NCBI GenBank assembly: GCA_000775715.1
Contig: JRWQ01000031.1
Span: forward strand, 1 to 51,243
Origin: Vibrio tubiashii
Lineage (GTDB): Bacteria; Pseudomonadota; Gammaproteobacteria; Enterobacterales; Vibrionaceae
DNA: 51,243 bases
Direction: 5' to 3'
Shown: piece by piece, positions 35,493 through 43,784 of the stretch
How the letters are laid out: each line of letters starts with the position of its first letter
Numbering within the stretch: position 1 is the stretch's first letter
Translations under genes and position numbers: made by a program
Notes under the pieces: generated by a model
Told to the model about the DNA's origin: nothing
What the model saw: the letters and a program-made list of their open reading frames with translations, nothing else
Database searches by the model: none

Positions 35493-35927
35493 TTATACCT
35501 GCAACCAGAAAGTAACAGGGCCATCATTGACCAACGATACTTTCATATCCGCCGCAAAGCGTCCGCGCTCTGTCGGCAATACTTCAGCGCAGCGATCAGC
35601 AAAGTAATCGTACAAGCGTTCCGCGTCCGCAGGATGAGCACCGCGTGAGAACCCTGCTCGCGTGCCCTTTTTGGTGTCCGCAGGTAGAGTGAACTGGGAA
35701 ACCACCAGCACTTTACCGTCAACTTGTTTGACGTTGAGGTTCATCTTGTCCTCTTCGTCACCAAACACGCGGTAAGTCGTAACACGTTCCATCAGGCGCT
35801 TAGCTTTCGCTTCATCATCGTCTTTTTCTACACCCAATAACACAAGTAGACCTTTGTCGATCTCTCCAACCACTTCACCATCTACACGTACGGCTGCTTC
35901 ACTCACTCTCTGGATCAGTGCTATCAC
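35493..35927 (-). CDS. dtd: D-aminoacyl-tRNA deacylase Dtd
   Basis: Dtd hydrolyses D-amino acids (and glycine from mischarged tRNA-Ala) off tRNA, enforcing chirality in translation. The 144 residues start MIALIQRVSEAAVRVDGEVV. They carry the two active-site motifs SQFTL (about 78-82) and NDGPVTFWLQV at the C-terminus, the latter containing the cross-subunit Gly-Pro motif. It overlaps the end of yihY by 29 nt, suggesting coupling. Confidence 0.97.
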   Translation of the reverse strand: MIALIQRVSEAAVRVDGEVVGEIDKGLLVLLGVEKDDDEAKAKRLMERVTTYRVFGDEEDKMNLNVKQVDGKVLVVSQFTLPADTKKGTRAGFSRGAHPADAERLYDYFADRCAEVLPTERGRFAADMKVSLVNDGPVTFWLQV

Positions 35928-36849
35928 TCTGTTTTCCTATCTGTTGGGTACTGTTTGGTTTGCGTGATTTTACCATTTCTGGCAACTCACTCCACTGCTC
36001 TCGTTCACCAAGCGAAGCCGTCACCTCTGCGCCGACTAATACAATCAACCAACACAAATACACCCAGACAAATAGAATGGGAATGGCGGCCAATGCACCG
36101 TATATCAGCTGATAAGATGGGAACTGAGTGATGTAAGCGGCAAAGCCTTTTTTGCTCGCCTCAAACAGCAGTGCAGCGATGATAGCCCCCACCACAGCAT
36201 GAGAGAATTTCACTTTTTTATTCGGTACTAGCAGATATAAGCCAACAAACGCGAAGAACGACAGCAAAAAAGGCAACCAGCGTAATAATTGGTTGTAAGC
36301 GCCTGATATCGCTTCACTTTCAAGTATTTTAAGCGAAGTTACATAGGAAGTTGCCGCAATACTCGCCCCAACCAAAATTGGTCCTAGGGTCAGCACCATC
36401 CAATACATGGAGAATGAGAACACGGCACGACGCTTATCCGTAACTCGCCAGATGTAGTTGAGGTTCTTATCGATATTGGAAATAAGCATTAATGCGGCAA
36501 CAAACAGAAACGCACCACCGACCGCACTCATTTTTCCAGTATTGGCAACAAATTCTAACAGAGCACTCTTTACTGCATCACCTGCCGCAGGCACAAAATG
36601 GGTAATAACAAAATCTTGCAATGCGATATCTGCGTTTTCAAAGATGGCAAAAGAGGAGAGAATCGACAGTAACACCGTCAACATCGGCACAATAGATAAC
36701 AGAGTAATATAGGCAAGATAACCCGCATTCACGTTAACTCGGTCATGAACCATTCGAGTGAGCAGGTAGCGTGTGAATAGCCCTACTTCCTTGATCATTG
36801 GCTCGATTTTCAACTTGTAACTCCCTACTATCTCGTTCATCCTAAACAT
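35899..36849 (-). CDS. yihY: YihY/BrkB-family inner-membrane protein
   Basis: This polytopic membrane protein of the YihY/virulence factor BrkB family has about six predicted helices (AYITLLSIVPMLTVLLSILS, VGGAFLFVAALMLIS, MYWMVLTLGPILVGASIA, LLSFFAFVGLYLLV, AVVGAIIAALLFEASK, PILFVWVYLCWLIVLVGAEV). Its function is unknown; an old assignment as RNase BN is incorrect. The frame is open from ATG 36849, but an inner start (codon 4 at 36840 or codon 15 at 36807) is possible because no Shine-Dalgarno precedes the first ATG. Confidence 0.9.
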   Translation of the reverse strand: MFRMNEIVGSYKLKIEPMIKEVGLFTRYLLTRMVHDRVNVNAGYLAYITLLSIVPMLTVLLSILSSFAIFENADIALQDFVITHFVPAAGDAVKSALLEFVANTGKMSAVGGAFLFVAALMLISNIDKNLNYIWRVTDKRRAVFSFSMYWMVLTLGPILVGASIAATSYVTSLKILESEAISGAYNQLLRWLPFLLSFFAFVGLYLLVPNKKVKFSHAVVGAIIAALLFEASKKGFAAYITQFPSYQLIYGALAAIPILFVWVYLCWLIVLVGAEVTASLGEREQWSELPEMVKSRKPNSTQQIGKQSDSTDPESE

Positions 36850-36876
36850 TATAACTCTAAAGGAAAGGAAACCATC

Positions 36877-37518
36877 ATGCCGTACTTACTGGTAATTGTA
36901 TTGTCGATTTTCACCTTAACAGGGTGTCAATCAGCCTATTACTCTGCAATGGAACAAGTAGGCTACCACAAACGAGACATCATGGTGGATCGGGTTGAAG
37001 ACGCAAAACTGTCACAACAAGACGCACAACAAGAATTTACCAGTGCTTTGGAGGCACTTTCTGCGCTAACCAACTTCAACGGCGGAGAGCTCGAAAGCGT
37101 TTACAATCAAATTAACGATAAATACCAAGATAGCGAAAAAGCCGCCCAGGACGTTAGTGACCGAATTGCCGCTATCGAAGATGTATCAGATGCCCTGTTT
37201 GCCGAATGGCAAGACGAGCTAGAACTCTATACCAGTAGCAAACTAAAACGCGCGAGCGAGCAAAAACTTAAAGAGACCCAACGCTCATACAAAACCATGC
37301 TGTCTGCAATGAAGCGCGCTGAAGACAAAATGACTCCGGTACTCAACACCTTACGCGACAATACGCTCTACCTAAAACACAATCTAAACGCCAATGCAAT
37401 CGGCTCTCTACAAGGGGAGTTTATGAGCTTAGAACAAGATATCGAAGTCGCCATCAACGAGATGAAATCAGCGATTGCAGAGTCCGATAAATTTCTGCAA
37501 AAGCTTAGCCAGAAGTAA
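36877..37518 (+). CDS. DUF2959 lipoprotein
   Basis: This 213-residue protein has a lipoprotein signal peptide ending in the lipobox FTLTGC (Cys 17), so it is probably membrane-anchored. The mature part is almost all charged, alpha-helical and coiled-coil-like (YYSAMEQVGYHKRDIMVDRVEDA, in pieces; later QKLKETQRSYKTMLSAMKRAE). This is the DUF2959 type, of unknown function. GGAAAGGAA precedes ATG 36877. It is divergent from yihY with a 27-nt gap and converges on the AAA ATPase gene. Confidence 0.88.
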   Translation: MPYLLVIVLSIFTLTGCQSAYYSAMEQVGYHKRDIMVDRVEDAKLSQQDAQQEFTSALEALSALTNFNGGELESVYNQINDKYQDSEKAAQDVSDRIAAIEDVSDALFAEWQDELELYTSSKLKRASEQKLKETQRSYKTMLSAMKRAEDKMTPVLNTLRDNTLYLKHNLNANAIGSLQGEFMSLEQDIEVAINEMKSAIAESDKFLQKLSQK

Positions 37519-37535
37519 ACAAGCCAACACAATAC

Positions 37536-37554
37536 CGCCCCGAAACTCGGGGCG
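37536..37554. terminator. Short GC-rich hairpin between convergent genes
   Basis: CGCCCCGA (37536-37543) pairs with TCGGGGCG (37547-37554) around AAC. T-tracts are absent or short on both sides. It lies between the DUF2959 gene and the P-loop gene and may serve both. Confidence 0.6.
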
Positions 37555-37559
37555 TTCAA

Positions 37560-38093
37560 TCACTGAGCAGAAGCCAAGCAACTCAAGATAAAGTCACAGC
37601 GACTTGGCACTTTATCAAACGGAACATCTACCACTTGGTAGCCTAGCTCCTGATAAGCAGTCACTAACAATTGATGGATTTCGAGTGCCTGTTCAAACGG
37701 GTATGGGCGCACCTCATCTTGCACATAAGTGAGCTGATGCGGGCGACATACAAACACCGTTGAGTGATAACCCTGAGCAGCCTGCTCTATCTCCTCGCTT
37801 GGCGTCAGCCCACTCAAGCGAGAATAAGCACTCAGGTCACCTATCGCTCGATCAAGAAATGAGTAGCCTTCATCCTGCGTTGCTTGACGCTTTTGTTCAT
37901 CCATTACTTCTAAGCACAGTTTGATGAAGCCCGCCATATCATGCCATGGCAAAATTCCATCCTTTAAGGCGCTCTGTTCCTCAATTAAACGGCGCGAAGA
38001 CTCAGCATAGGTGCAATGCCCCATCTCAGCTAATGCATCAATAATGGTGGTTTTCCCAGCTCCCGGGCCACCAGTAATCACTATTGGTTTCAT
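37560..38093 (-). CDS. P-loop ATPase, AAA_28-like
   Basis: This small nucleotide-binding protein starts MKPIVITGGPGAGKTTIIDAL with Walker A GGPGAGKT and a downstream acidic FLDRAIGDLSAY that may be Walker B or a substrate acid. The pattern resembles the AAA_28 group and thymidylate-kinase-like folds. The substrate is unknown. The residue order DRAIGD...RPHQLTYVQDEVRPYP is conserved-looking. Predicted length is 177 from ATG 38093; an ATG two codons upstream (38099) is also possible. It lies downstream of typA on the same strand, beyond typA's terminator. Confidence 0.8.
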   Translation of the reverse strand: MKPIVITGGPGAGKTTIIDALAEMGHCTYAESSRRLIEEQSALKDGILPWHDMAGFIKLCLEVMDEQKRQATQDEGYSFLDRAIGDLSAYSRLSGLTPSEEIEQAAQGYHSTVFVCRPHQLTYVQDEVRPYPFEQALEIHQLLVTAYQELGYQVVDVPFDKVPSRCDFILSCLASAQ

Positions 38094-38137
38094 AATCATC
38101 TTAGGTCTGTTGACCCTAGTCCCTTACCATTAAAAAA

Positions 38138-38169
38138 AAGCCCCAAGTTGGTCACAACTCAGGGCTTTA
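38138..38169 (-). terminator. Rho-independent terminator of typA
   Basis: On the minus strand AAGCCC plus TG plus AGTTG pairs with CAACT plus TG plus GGGCTT (two G-U pairs in RNA) around TGAC, followed by a T-run of about eight. Confidence 0.88.
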
Positions 38170-38192
38170 AAAACAATTACAAATAAGCGAGA

Positions 38193-40022
38193 TTACTTCG
38201 CGTTACGTGCTTCACGCTTACGATCCGATTCCGTTAGGAACTTCTTACGGATACGGATGCTTTCTGGCGTTACTTCTACTAGCTCGTCATCATCAATAAA
38301 CTCTAGTGCTTGCTCAAGAGTCATCTTGATTGGCGGAGTAAGAACCTGCGCATCATCAGTACCAGAAGCACGAACGTTAGTTAGCTGCTTACCTTTCAGT
38401 ACGTTTACTGTTAGGTCGTTATCGCGGCTGTGAATACCAACAACCATGCCTTCGTACACTTCAACACCGTGACCAATGAACATGCGACCACGCTCTTGTA
38501 GGTTGAATAGTGCGTTAGTTAGCGCTTTACCCATACCGTTAGAAATCAGTACGCCGTTGATGCGCTGACCGATCTCACCGCCTTTGTGTGGGCCGTAGTG
38601 ATCAAACGTATGGTAAAGAAGACCAGAACCAGACGTTAGCGTCATGAATTCAGTTTGGAAACCGATTAGGCCACGAGAAGGCATAACGAAGTCCATACGA
38701 ACACGGCCTTTACCATCTGGAGACATATCAGTTAGCTCACCCTTACGTAAGCCGATGTTCTCCATGATGCCGCCTTGGTGCTCTTCCATCACGTCAATCG
38801 TTACTGTTTCAAACGGTTCCATTAGCTGACCATCTTCTTCTTTGATGATTACTTCTGGACGAGAAACCGCTAGCTCGAAGCCTTCGCGACGCATGTTTTC
38901 GATCAGGATAGAAAGGTGGAGTTCACCACGACCTGAAACGCGGAATTTATCTGGATCGTCAGTTTGCTCAACGCGCAGTGCAACGTTATGTACCAGTTCT
39001 TTCTCTAGACGCTCTAGGATGTTACGTGAAGTGACAAACTTACCTTCTTTACCAGCAAATGGTGAAGTGTTTACTTGGAACGTCATCGTTACTGTCGGCT
39101 CATCTACAGACAGCGCTGGTAGAGCTTCAACTTGGTTTTGAGCACAGATAGTGTCTGAGATTTTTAGCTCGCCAAGACCAGTGATTGCAATGATGTCACC
39201 AGCGTTCGCTTGATCAACTTCGTGACGCTCAAGACCTAGGTAACCCATTACCGTGCCCACTTTACCGTTACGGGTTTTGCCGTCAGCGCCAACTACGGTT
39301 ACTTGTTGGTTAGGCTTAACGCTACCGCGAGTTACACGAGCAACACCGATAACACCAACATAAGAGCTGTAGTCTAGCTGAGAAACTTGCATCTGTAGTG
39401 GACCATCAAGGTCAACATTGGGTGCATCCACTACGTCGACGATAGTTTCGAATAGTGGTTCCATGTTCTCGCCAGTTTCGCCTTCTTCTAGAGAAGCCCA
39501 ACCGTTAAGTGCTGATGCGTAAACCACTTTAAAGTCTAGCTGTTCGTCCGTTGCACCTAGGTTATCGAATAGGTCGAACACTTGGTCCATAACCCAATCA
39601 GGACGCGCACCTGGGCGGTCAATCTTGTTGATAACTACGATTGGCTTAAGACCGTGAGCAAATGCTTTTTGTGTTACAAAGCGAGTTTGCGGCATTGGGC
39701 CGTCTACTGCATCGACAATAAGTAGCACTGAATCTACCATCGACATGATACGTTCAACTTCACCACCGAAGTCCGCGTGTCCCGGAGTATCTACGATGTT
39801 GATGCGGTAGTCATTCCAGTTAATTGCTGTGTTCTTAGCAAGAATGGTAATGCCACGCTCTTTCTCGATGTCGTTCGAGTCCATGACTCGCTCTTCAGCT
39901 TCGCCGCGAGACTCTAACGTACCTGATTGCTGTAGCAGTTTATCAACCAGTGTAGTTTTACCGTGGTCAACGTGCGCGATGATCGCGATATTTCTTAATT
40001 TATCAATCTGTGGAGTAGCCAT
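38193..40022 (-). CDS. typA: Translational GTPase TypA/BipA
   Basis: BipA is an EF-G-like GTPase that binds 70S ribosomes and supports 50S assembly and growth at low temperature. The 609 residues have G1 AHVDHGKTTLVD (about 15-26), switch II DTPGHADFGGEVER, G4 NKIDR, then EF-G-like domains and the BipA-specific C-terminus (KGKQLTNVRASGTDDAQVLTPP). It is divergent from glnA across a 492-nt gap, as in E. coli. The end is well defined by a terminator. Confidence 0.98.
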   Translation of the reverse strand: MATPQIDKLRNIAIIAHVDHGKTTLVDKLLQQSGTLESRGEAEERVMDSNDIEKERGITILAKNTAINWNDYRINIVDTPGHADFGGEVERIMSMVDSVLLIVDAVDGPMPQTRFVTQKAFAHGLKPIVVINKIDRPGARPDWVMDQVFDLFDNLGATDEQLDFKVVYASALNGWASLEEGETGENMEPLFETIVDVVDAPNVDLDGPLQMQVSQLDYSSYVGVIGVARVTRGSVKPNQQVTVVGADGKTRNGKVGTVMGYLGLERHEVDQANAGDIIAITGLGELKISDTICAQNQVEALPALSVDEPTVTMTFQVNTSPFAGKEGKFVTSRNILERLEKELVHNVALRVEQTDDPDKFRVSGRGELHLSILIENMRREGFELAVSRPEVIIKEEDGQLMEPFETVTIDVMEEHQGGIMENIGLRKGELTDMSPDGKGRVRMDFVMPSRGLIGFQTEFMTLTSGSGLLYHTFDHYGPHKGGEIGQRINGVLISNGMGKALTNALFNLQERGRMFIGHGVEVYEGMVVGIHSRDNDLTVNVLKGKQLTNVRASGTDDAQVLTPPIKMTLEQALEFIDDDELVEVTPESIRIRKKFLTESDRKREARNAK

Positions 40023-40288
40023 GGATTTTGATTCACTTATAAAAGAAGCAACCCTCTAAATCGTAGATTTAATGAGCACTGCCTATTTGATTAAAAAAAC
40101 GACCGTAATGTACCAGATTCTAGCGAAAAACCCAGAAATATGTGATCTGATTCGCTCCATTTCAACGAAATTTTTGTTGATGCAGCGCAAGGTGAACCTG
40201 ACTAGAGATAAATCCCGATTGACATAAGGGCAAAAACTAGGCTGAATGGATGTCGACTTTGTCTTATCTTGGTGCAACAAATAACTAG

Positions 40289-40305
40289 CGCACCAATATA
40301 GTGCA
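40289..40305 (+). promoter_or_regulatory. NtrC-binding site upstream of glnA
   Basis: CGCACC-AATAT-AGTGCA matches the NtrC consensus TGCACC-N5-GGTGCA with one difference in each half. It lies about 100 nt upstream of the sigma-54 -12 box, a normal enhancer distance. Further half-sites are GGTGCA at 40271 and 40321 and TGCACC at 40333. The last two form an everted pair with a six-base gap. Confidence 0.75.
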
Positions 40306-40388
40306 AGCATAGATCATTTTGGTGCAAACAAATGCACCAAGTTAAGCCCAAAATCGCTAATTTCTTGAAATTAATGGATTAATTTTTT

Positions 40389-40403
40389 TGGCACAGTTTT
40401 GGC
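40389..40403 (+). promoter_or_regulatory. Sigma-54 promoter of glnA
   Basis: TGGCACAGTTTTGGC has the invariant GG (40390-40391) and GC (40402-40403) separated by 10 nt. It matches the RpoN consensus YTGGCACGRNNNTTGCW at most positions. Transcription would begin near 40415, about 100 nt before the glnA ATG. A TTGACA at 40219-40224 could belong to a housekeeping promoter further upstream, but its -10 is weak. Confidence 0.85.
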
Positions 40404-40514
40404 TTAATGAAAAATAGCATCGATTAATACAATTGAACAAAGAGATTAATCAATGCTGGATTTCATTAACCGAATCGAGCTAAACCGCTTTAATAACACT
40501 GGAGGTTATCCAAG

Positions 40515-41924
40515 ATGTCAGTAGAAAACGTTCTATCTCTTATCCAAGAAAACGAAGTTAAGTTTGTTGACCTACGCTTTACCGATACTAAAGGTAAAGA
40601 GCAACACGTATCTATCCCGGCACACCAAGTAGACGCAGACTTCTTCGAAGAAGGTAAAATGTTTGACGGTTCATCTGTTGCTGGCTGGAAAGGCATCAAC
40701 GAATCAGACATGGTAATGATGCCAGACGCATCATCTGCTGTTCTTGACCCGTTCACTGAAGATGCAACGCTAAACATTCGTTGTGACATCCTTGAGCCTG
40801 CAACAATGCAAGGCTACGACCGTGACCCACGCTCAATCGCAAAACGCGCTGAAGATTACCTACGCGCTACAGGTATCGCTGATACTGTACTTGTTGGTCC
40901 TGAACCAGAGTTCTTCCTATTTGACGATGTTAAGTTCGCAACTGACATGTCAGGTTCTTTCTTCAAGATCGACGACGTAGAAGCAGCTTGGAACACAGGT
41001 TCTGACTACGAAGGCGGTAACAAAGGTCACCGTCCTGGCGTTAAAGGTGGTTACTTCCCAGTAGCACCAGTGGATTCTTCTCAAGATATCCGTAGCGCAA
41101 TGTGTCTAATCCTAGAAGAAATGGGCCAAGTTGTAGAGGCGCACCACCACGAAGTTGCGACTGCAGGTCAGAACGAAATCGCTACTCGTTTCAACACTCT
41201 AACTGCTAAAGCTGATGAAATTCAGGTTTACAAGTACGTTGTACATAACGTTGCTCACGCATTTGGTAAAACAGCGACATTCATGCCTAAGCCACTAGTT
41301 GGTGATAACGGTTCTGGTATGCACGTTCACCAATCTCTAGCGAAAGACGGTGTTAACCTATTCGCTGGCGACAAGTACGGCGGCCTATCTGAAATGGCTC
41401 TTTACTACATCGGTGGTATCATCAAGCACGCTAAAGCAATCAATGCATTTGCTAACGCATCTACTAACTCGTACAAGCGTCTTGTACCAGGCTTCGAAGC
41501 GCCAGTTATGCTTGCATACTCTGCACGTAACCGTTCTGCTTCTATTCGTATCCCAGTGGTACCAAGCCCTAAAGCACGTCGTATCGAGCTACGCTTCGGT
41601 GATCCATCAGCAAACCCATACCTATGTTTCGCAGCAATGCTAATGGCTGGTCTTGACGGTATTAAGAACAAGATCCACCCAGGTGAAGCAATGGACAAAG
41701 ACCTTTACGACCTTCCAGCAGAAGAAGCAGCTGAAATCCCAACTGTTGCTTACTCTCTAAAAGAAGCGCTAGAGTGTCTAGACGCAGACCGTGAGTTCCT
41801 AACAGCTGGCGGCGTATTCTCTGACGACTTCATCGATTCTTACATCGACCTTAAAGCTCAAGACGTAGAGAAAGTAAACATGACTACTCACCCACTAGAG
41901 TTTGAATTGTACTACTCTGTATAA
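40515..41924 (+). CDS. glnA: Glutamine synthetase, type I
   Basis: GlnA makes glutamine from glutamate, ammonia and ATP, forming a cytosolic dodecamer. The 469 residues include the signature FFDGSSVAGW-like segment (KMFDGSSVAGW), NGSGMHVHQS (ATP/ammonia site), and RIPVV...RIELRFGDPSANPYL. The adenylylation site is Tyr in KDLYDLPAEE (about 398), so activity should be controlled by GlnE. Expression is controlled by the NtrC/sigma-54 elements upstream. GGAGG lies 8 nt before ATG 40515. Codon use is strongly biased, as expected for a highly expressed gene. Confidence 0.99.
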   Translation: MSVENVLSLIQENEVKFVDLRFTDTKGKEQHVSIPAHQVDADFFEEGKMFDGSSVAGWKGINESDMVMMPDASSAVLDPFTEDATLNIRCDILEPATMQGYDRDPRSIAKRAEDYLRATGIADTVLVGPEPEFFLFDDVKFATDMSGSFFKIDDVEAAWNTGSDYEGGNKGHRPGVKGGYFPVAPVDSSQDIRSAMCLILEEMGQVVEAHHHEVATAGQNEIATRFNTLTAKADEIQVYKYVVHNVAHAFGKTATFMPKPLVGDNGSGMHVHQSLAKDGVNLFAGDKYGGLSEMALYYIGGIIKHAKAINAFANASTNSYKRLVPGFEAPVMLAYSARNRSASIRIPVVPSPKARRIELRFGDPSANPYLCFAAMLMAGLDGIKNKIHPGEAMDKDLYDLPAEEAAEIPTVAYSLKEALECLDADREFLTAGGVFSDDFIDSYIDLKAQDVEKVNMTTHPLEFELYYSV

Positions 41925-41965
41925 TCAACTTTAGTACGCGGTAGCGCGTCAAGTTACATAAAACT

Positions 41966-41993
41966 AAGGCTCACCTCGCAGGTGGGCCTTTTT
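41966..41993 (+). terminator. Rho-independent terminator of glnA
   Basis: AAGGC-T-CACCT pairs with AGGTG-G-GCCTT (one T-G pair) around CGC, followed by TTTTT. It lies 42 nt past the stop codon. Confidence 0.92.
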
Positions 41994-42051
41994 CATCCCT
42001 GGCAAAAAATACTCCCTGCTAATATCTTCCTTGCTAGAGCCAGGAGGACAT

Positions 42052-42582
42052 ATGCACTGCTATCATCTAATCATTACTATTTTGTTGATGATATCTGTTG
42101 TCCAAGCCGAGACTATTTACACTTGGGTAGATGAAAAAGGCTTGGTTCACTTCAGTGATATGCCTCAATCAAACACAAGCACCAAGATTGAGCTGAGCGA
42201 ATTTAACCTCAACCCTCCAACTCCTAGCGAAGCTGCTATCAAACCAAGCGCTCCTCCTGATAAGAAGTCTACTCCCGCCTTACCGATACAAGTCACCATC
42301 ACACAGCCAAGCAACGATGACGTGATAAGAAGCAACAACGGCGCTTTAGTCGTACGAGCTGAGCTCAACCGCCAACTTGAAAAGGGAGAACAGCTCCAAC
42401 TGACAATAAACCAGACTCAACACCAACCGCTAACAACCCATCAGGAATGGCAATTAATCCACCTAGATAGGGGGCGTAACTCGTTTAGCATTCAAGTGCT
42501 TAGAGACGGCAAGCTTATTGCATTATCTCAACCTATTACGGTGCATATACTGCGAGTAACCAAAAACTCTGTGAAGCGTTAG
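42052..42582 (+). CDS. DUF4124 secreted protein
   Basis: This 176-residue protein has a signal peptide (MHCYHLIITILLMISVVQA) followed by the DUF4124 motif ETIYTWVDEKGLVHFSDMPQ. A Pro-rich linker (about 55-75) precedes a beta-sandwich-like C-terminal domain (VTITQPSNDDVIRSNNGALVVRAEL). Function is unknown; the domain occurs in many gammaproteobacterial exported proteins. I chose ATG 42052 for its AGGAGGA; an upstream start would add seven residues. It lies between glnA and ntrB. Confidence 0.88.
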   Translation: MHCYHLIITILLMISVVQAETIYTWVDEKGLVHFSDMPQSNTSTKIELSEFNLNPPTPSEAAIKPSAPPDKKSTPALPIQVTITQPSNDDVIRSNNGALVVRAELNRQLEKGEQLQLTINQTQHQPLTTHQEWQLIHLDRGRNSFSIQVLRDGKLIALSQPITVHILRVTKNSVKR

Positions 42583-42653
42583 CCACAATCCTAGTGATAT
42601 CGTACTTTTCACTTCAGTTCTCACATGCTATGCGCCATACTTGAATTCTCCTT

Positions 42654-42670
42654 TGCACCACTTTGGTGCA
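42654..42670 (+). promoter_or_regulatory. Perfect NtrC-binding site before ntrB
   Basis: TGCACC-ACTTT-GGTGCA is an exact match to the NtrC consensus with the standard 5-nt gap. It lies 35 nt upstream of the GTG start of ntrB. In E. coli NtrC represses its own glnL promoter from such a site, so autoregulation is likely here. Confidence 0.85.
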
Positions 42671-42704
42671 CTGCACAATTCAAGATCAAGAATGGGGCAC
42701 TAAA

Positions 42705-43751
42705 GTGGATAGCGAACTAAACGACATCATTCTGAACCATCAGGTTACATCGATTCTCATTATGAACGAGGCGCTACAGGTTAAATACGCCAACCCTGCA
42801 GCAGAACAGCTTTTCGCTCAGAGTGCCAAACGTATAGTCGACCATCCTCTATCTCATCTAATTCAACACGCATCAATGGATCTTGCTCTGCTATCGCAGC
42901 CACTCCAGAGTGGGCAAAGTATTACTGATAGCGACGTCACCTTTGTCGTCGATGGCAAACCTTTGATGTTAGAGGTAACCGTAAGCCCCATCTCCTGGAA
43001 CAAAGAATTAATGCTGTTAGTTGAGATGCGCAAAATCGGTCAACAGCGCCGCCTGTCGCAAGAGCTCAATCAACATGCTCAACAGCAAGCTGCCAAGCTA
43101 CTAGTGCGTGGTTTAGCTCATGAAATAAAGAATCCCCTAGGTGGATTAAGAGGTGCGGCACAACTACTAGAGAGAACACTGCCTGACCCTAGTCTAGCGG
43201 AATACACCCAAATCATCATAGAACAAGCAGACAGGTTACGCGCTTTGGTCGATCGCCTATTAGGACCGCAAAAGCCGGGGAAAAAGCAGCCGGAAAACCT
43301 GCACTTAATTCTTGAGAAAATCCGTCAGCTTGTTGATTTAGAGGTCAACCAAAGCTTAACGATTGAAAGGGACTATGATCCAAGCTTGCCCGAAATCCTG
43401 ATGGATTCAGACCAAATTGAACAAGCGCTACTCAATATAGTCAGTAACGCTGGGCACATACTAAAAAACCAACACAACGGCCAAATCACCATTCGCACCA
43501 GAACAGTGCATCAAGCCAATATCCATGGCCAACGCTGTAAGTTAGCGGCACGAATAGAGATTATCGACAACGGACCTGGTATCCCTGCGGATCTACAAGA
43601 CACCTTATTTTATCCGATGGTAAGCGGCCGAGAGGGTGGCACTGGACTAGGACTTTCGATCGCACAAAACCTGATCGATCAGCATCAAGGTAAGATTGAT
43701 GTTGAAAGCTGGCCGGGAAGAACAACATTTACAATTTACTTGCCGATTTAA
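42705..43751 (+). CDS. glnL: Nitrogen regulation sensor kinase NtrB (GlnL)
   Basis: NtrB phosphorylates or dephosphorylates NtrC according to nitrogen status reported by PII. It is cytosolic, with an N-terminal PAS domain (about 6-115, SILIMNEALQVKYANPAAEQL), an H-box RGLAHEIKNPLGGLRGAAQLL and an ATP-binding domain (DNGPGIPADL, GGTGLGLSIA). From GTG 42705 the chain is 348 residues and the H-box His is 139, exactly the E. coli number. An upstream in-frame TTG (42663) lies inside the NtrC site and is unlikely to initiate. ntrC follows after 33 nt. Confidence 0.96.
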   Translation: MDSELNDIILNHQVTSILIMNEALQVKYANPAAEQLFAQSAKRIVDHPLSHLIQHASMDLALLSQPLQSGQSITDSDVTFVVDGKPLMLEVTVSPISWNKELMLLVEMRKIGQQRRLSQELNQHAQQQAAKLLVRGLAHEIKNPLGGLRGAAQLLERTLPDPSLAEYTQIIIEQADRLRALVDRLLGPQKPGKKQPENLHLILEKIRQLVDLEVNQSLTIERDYDPSLPEILMDSDQIEQALLNIVSNAGHILKNQHNGQITIRTRTVHQANIHGQRCKLAARIEIIDNGPGIPADLQDTLFYPMVSGREGGTGLGLSIAQNLIDQHQGKIDVESWPGRTTFTIYLPI

Positions 43752-43784
43752 AGATTTTTAAAGCATTGCTGTAAGGAAAACAAT

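Noticed and set aside
40083..40310. 75-residue open frame in the typA-glnA gap
   Set aside because: It covers NtrC sites and AT-rich promoter DNA, with no ribosome-binding site.
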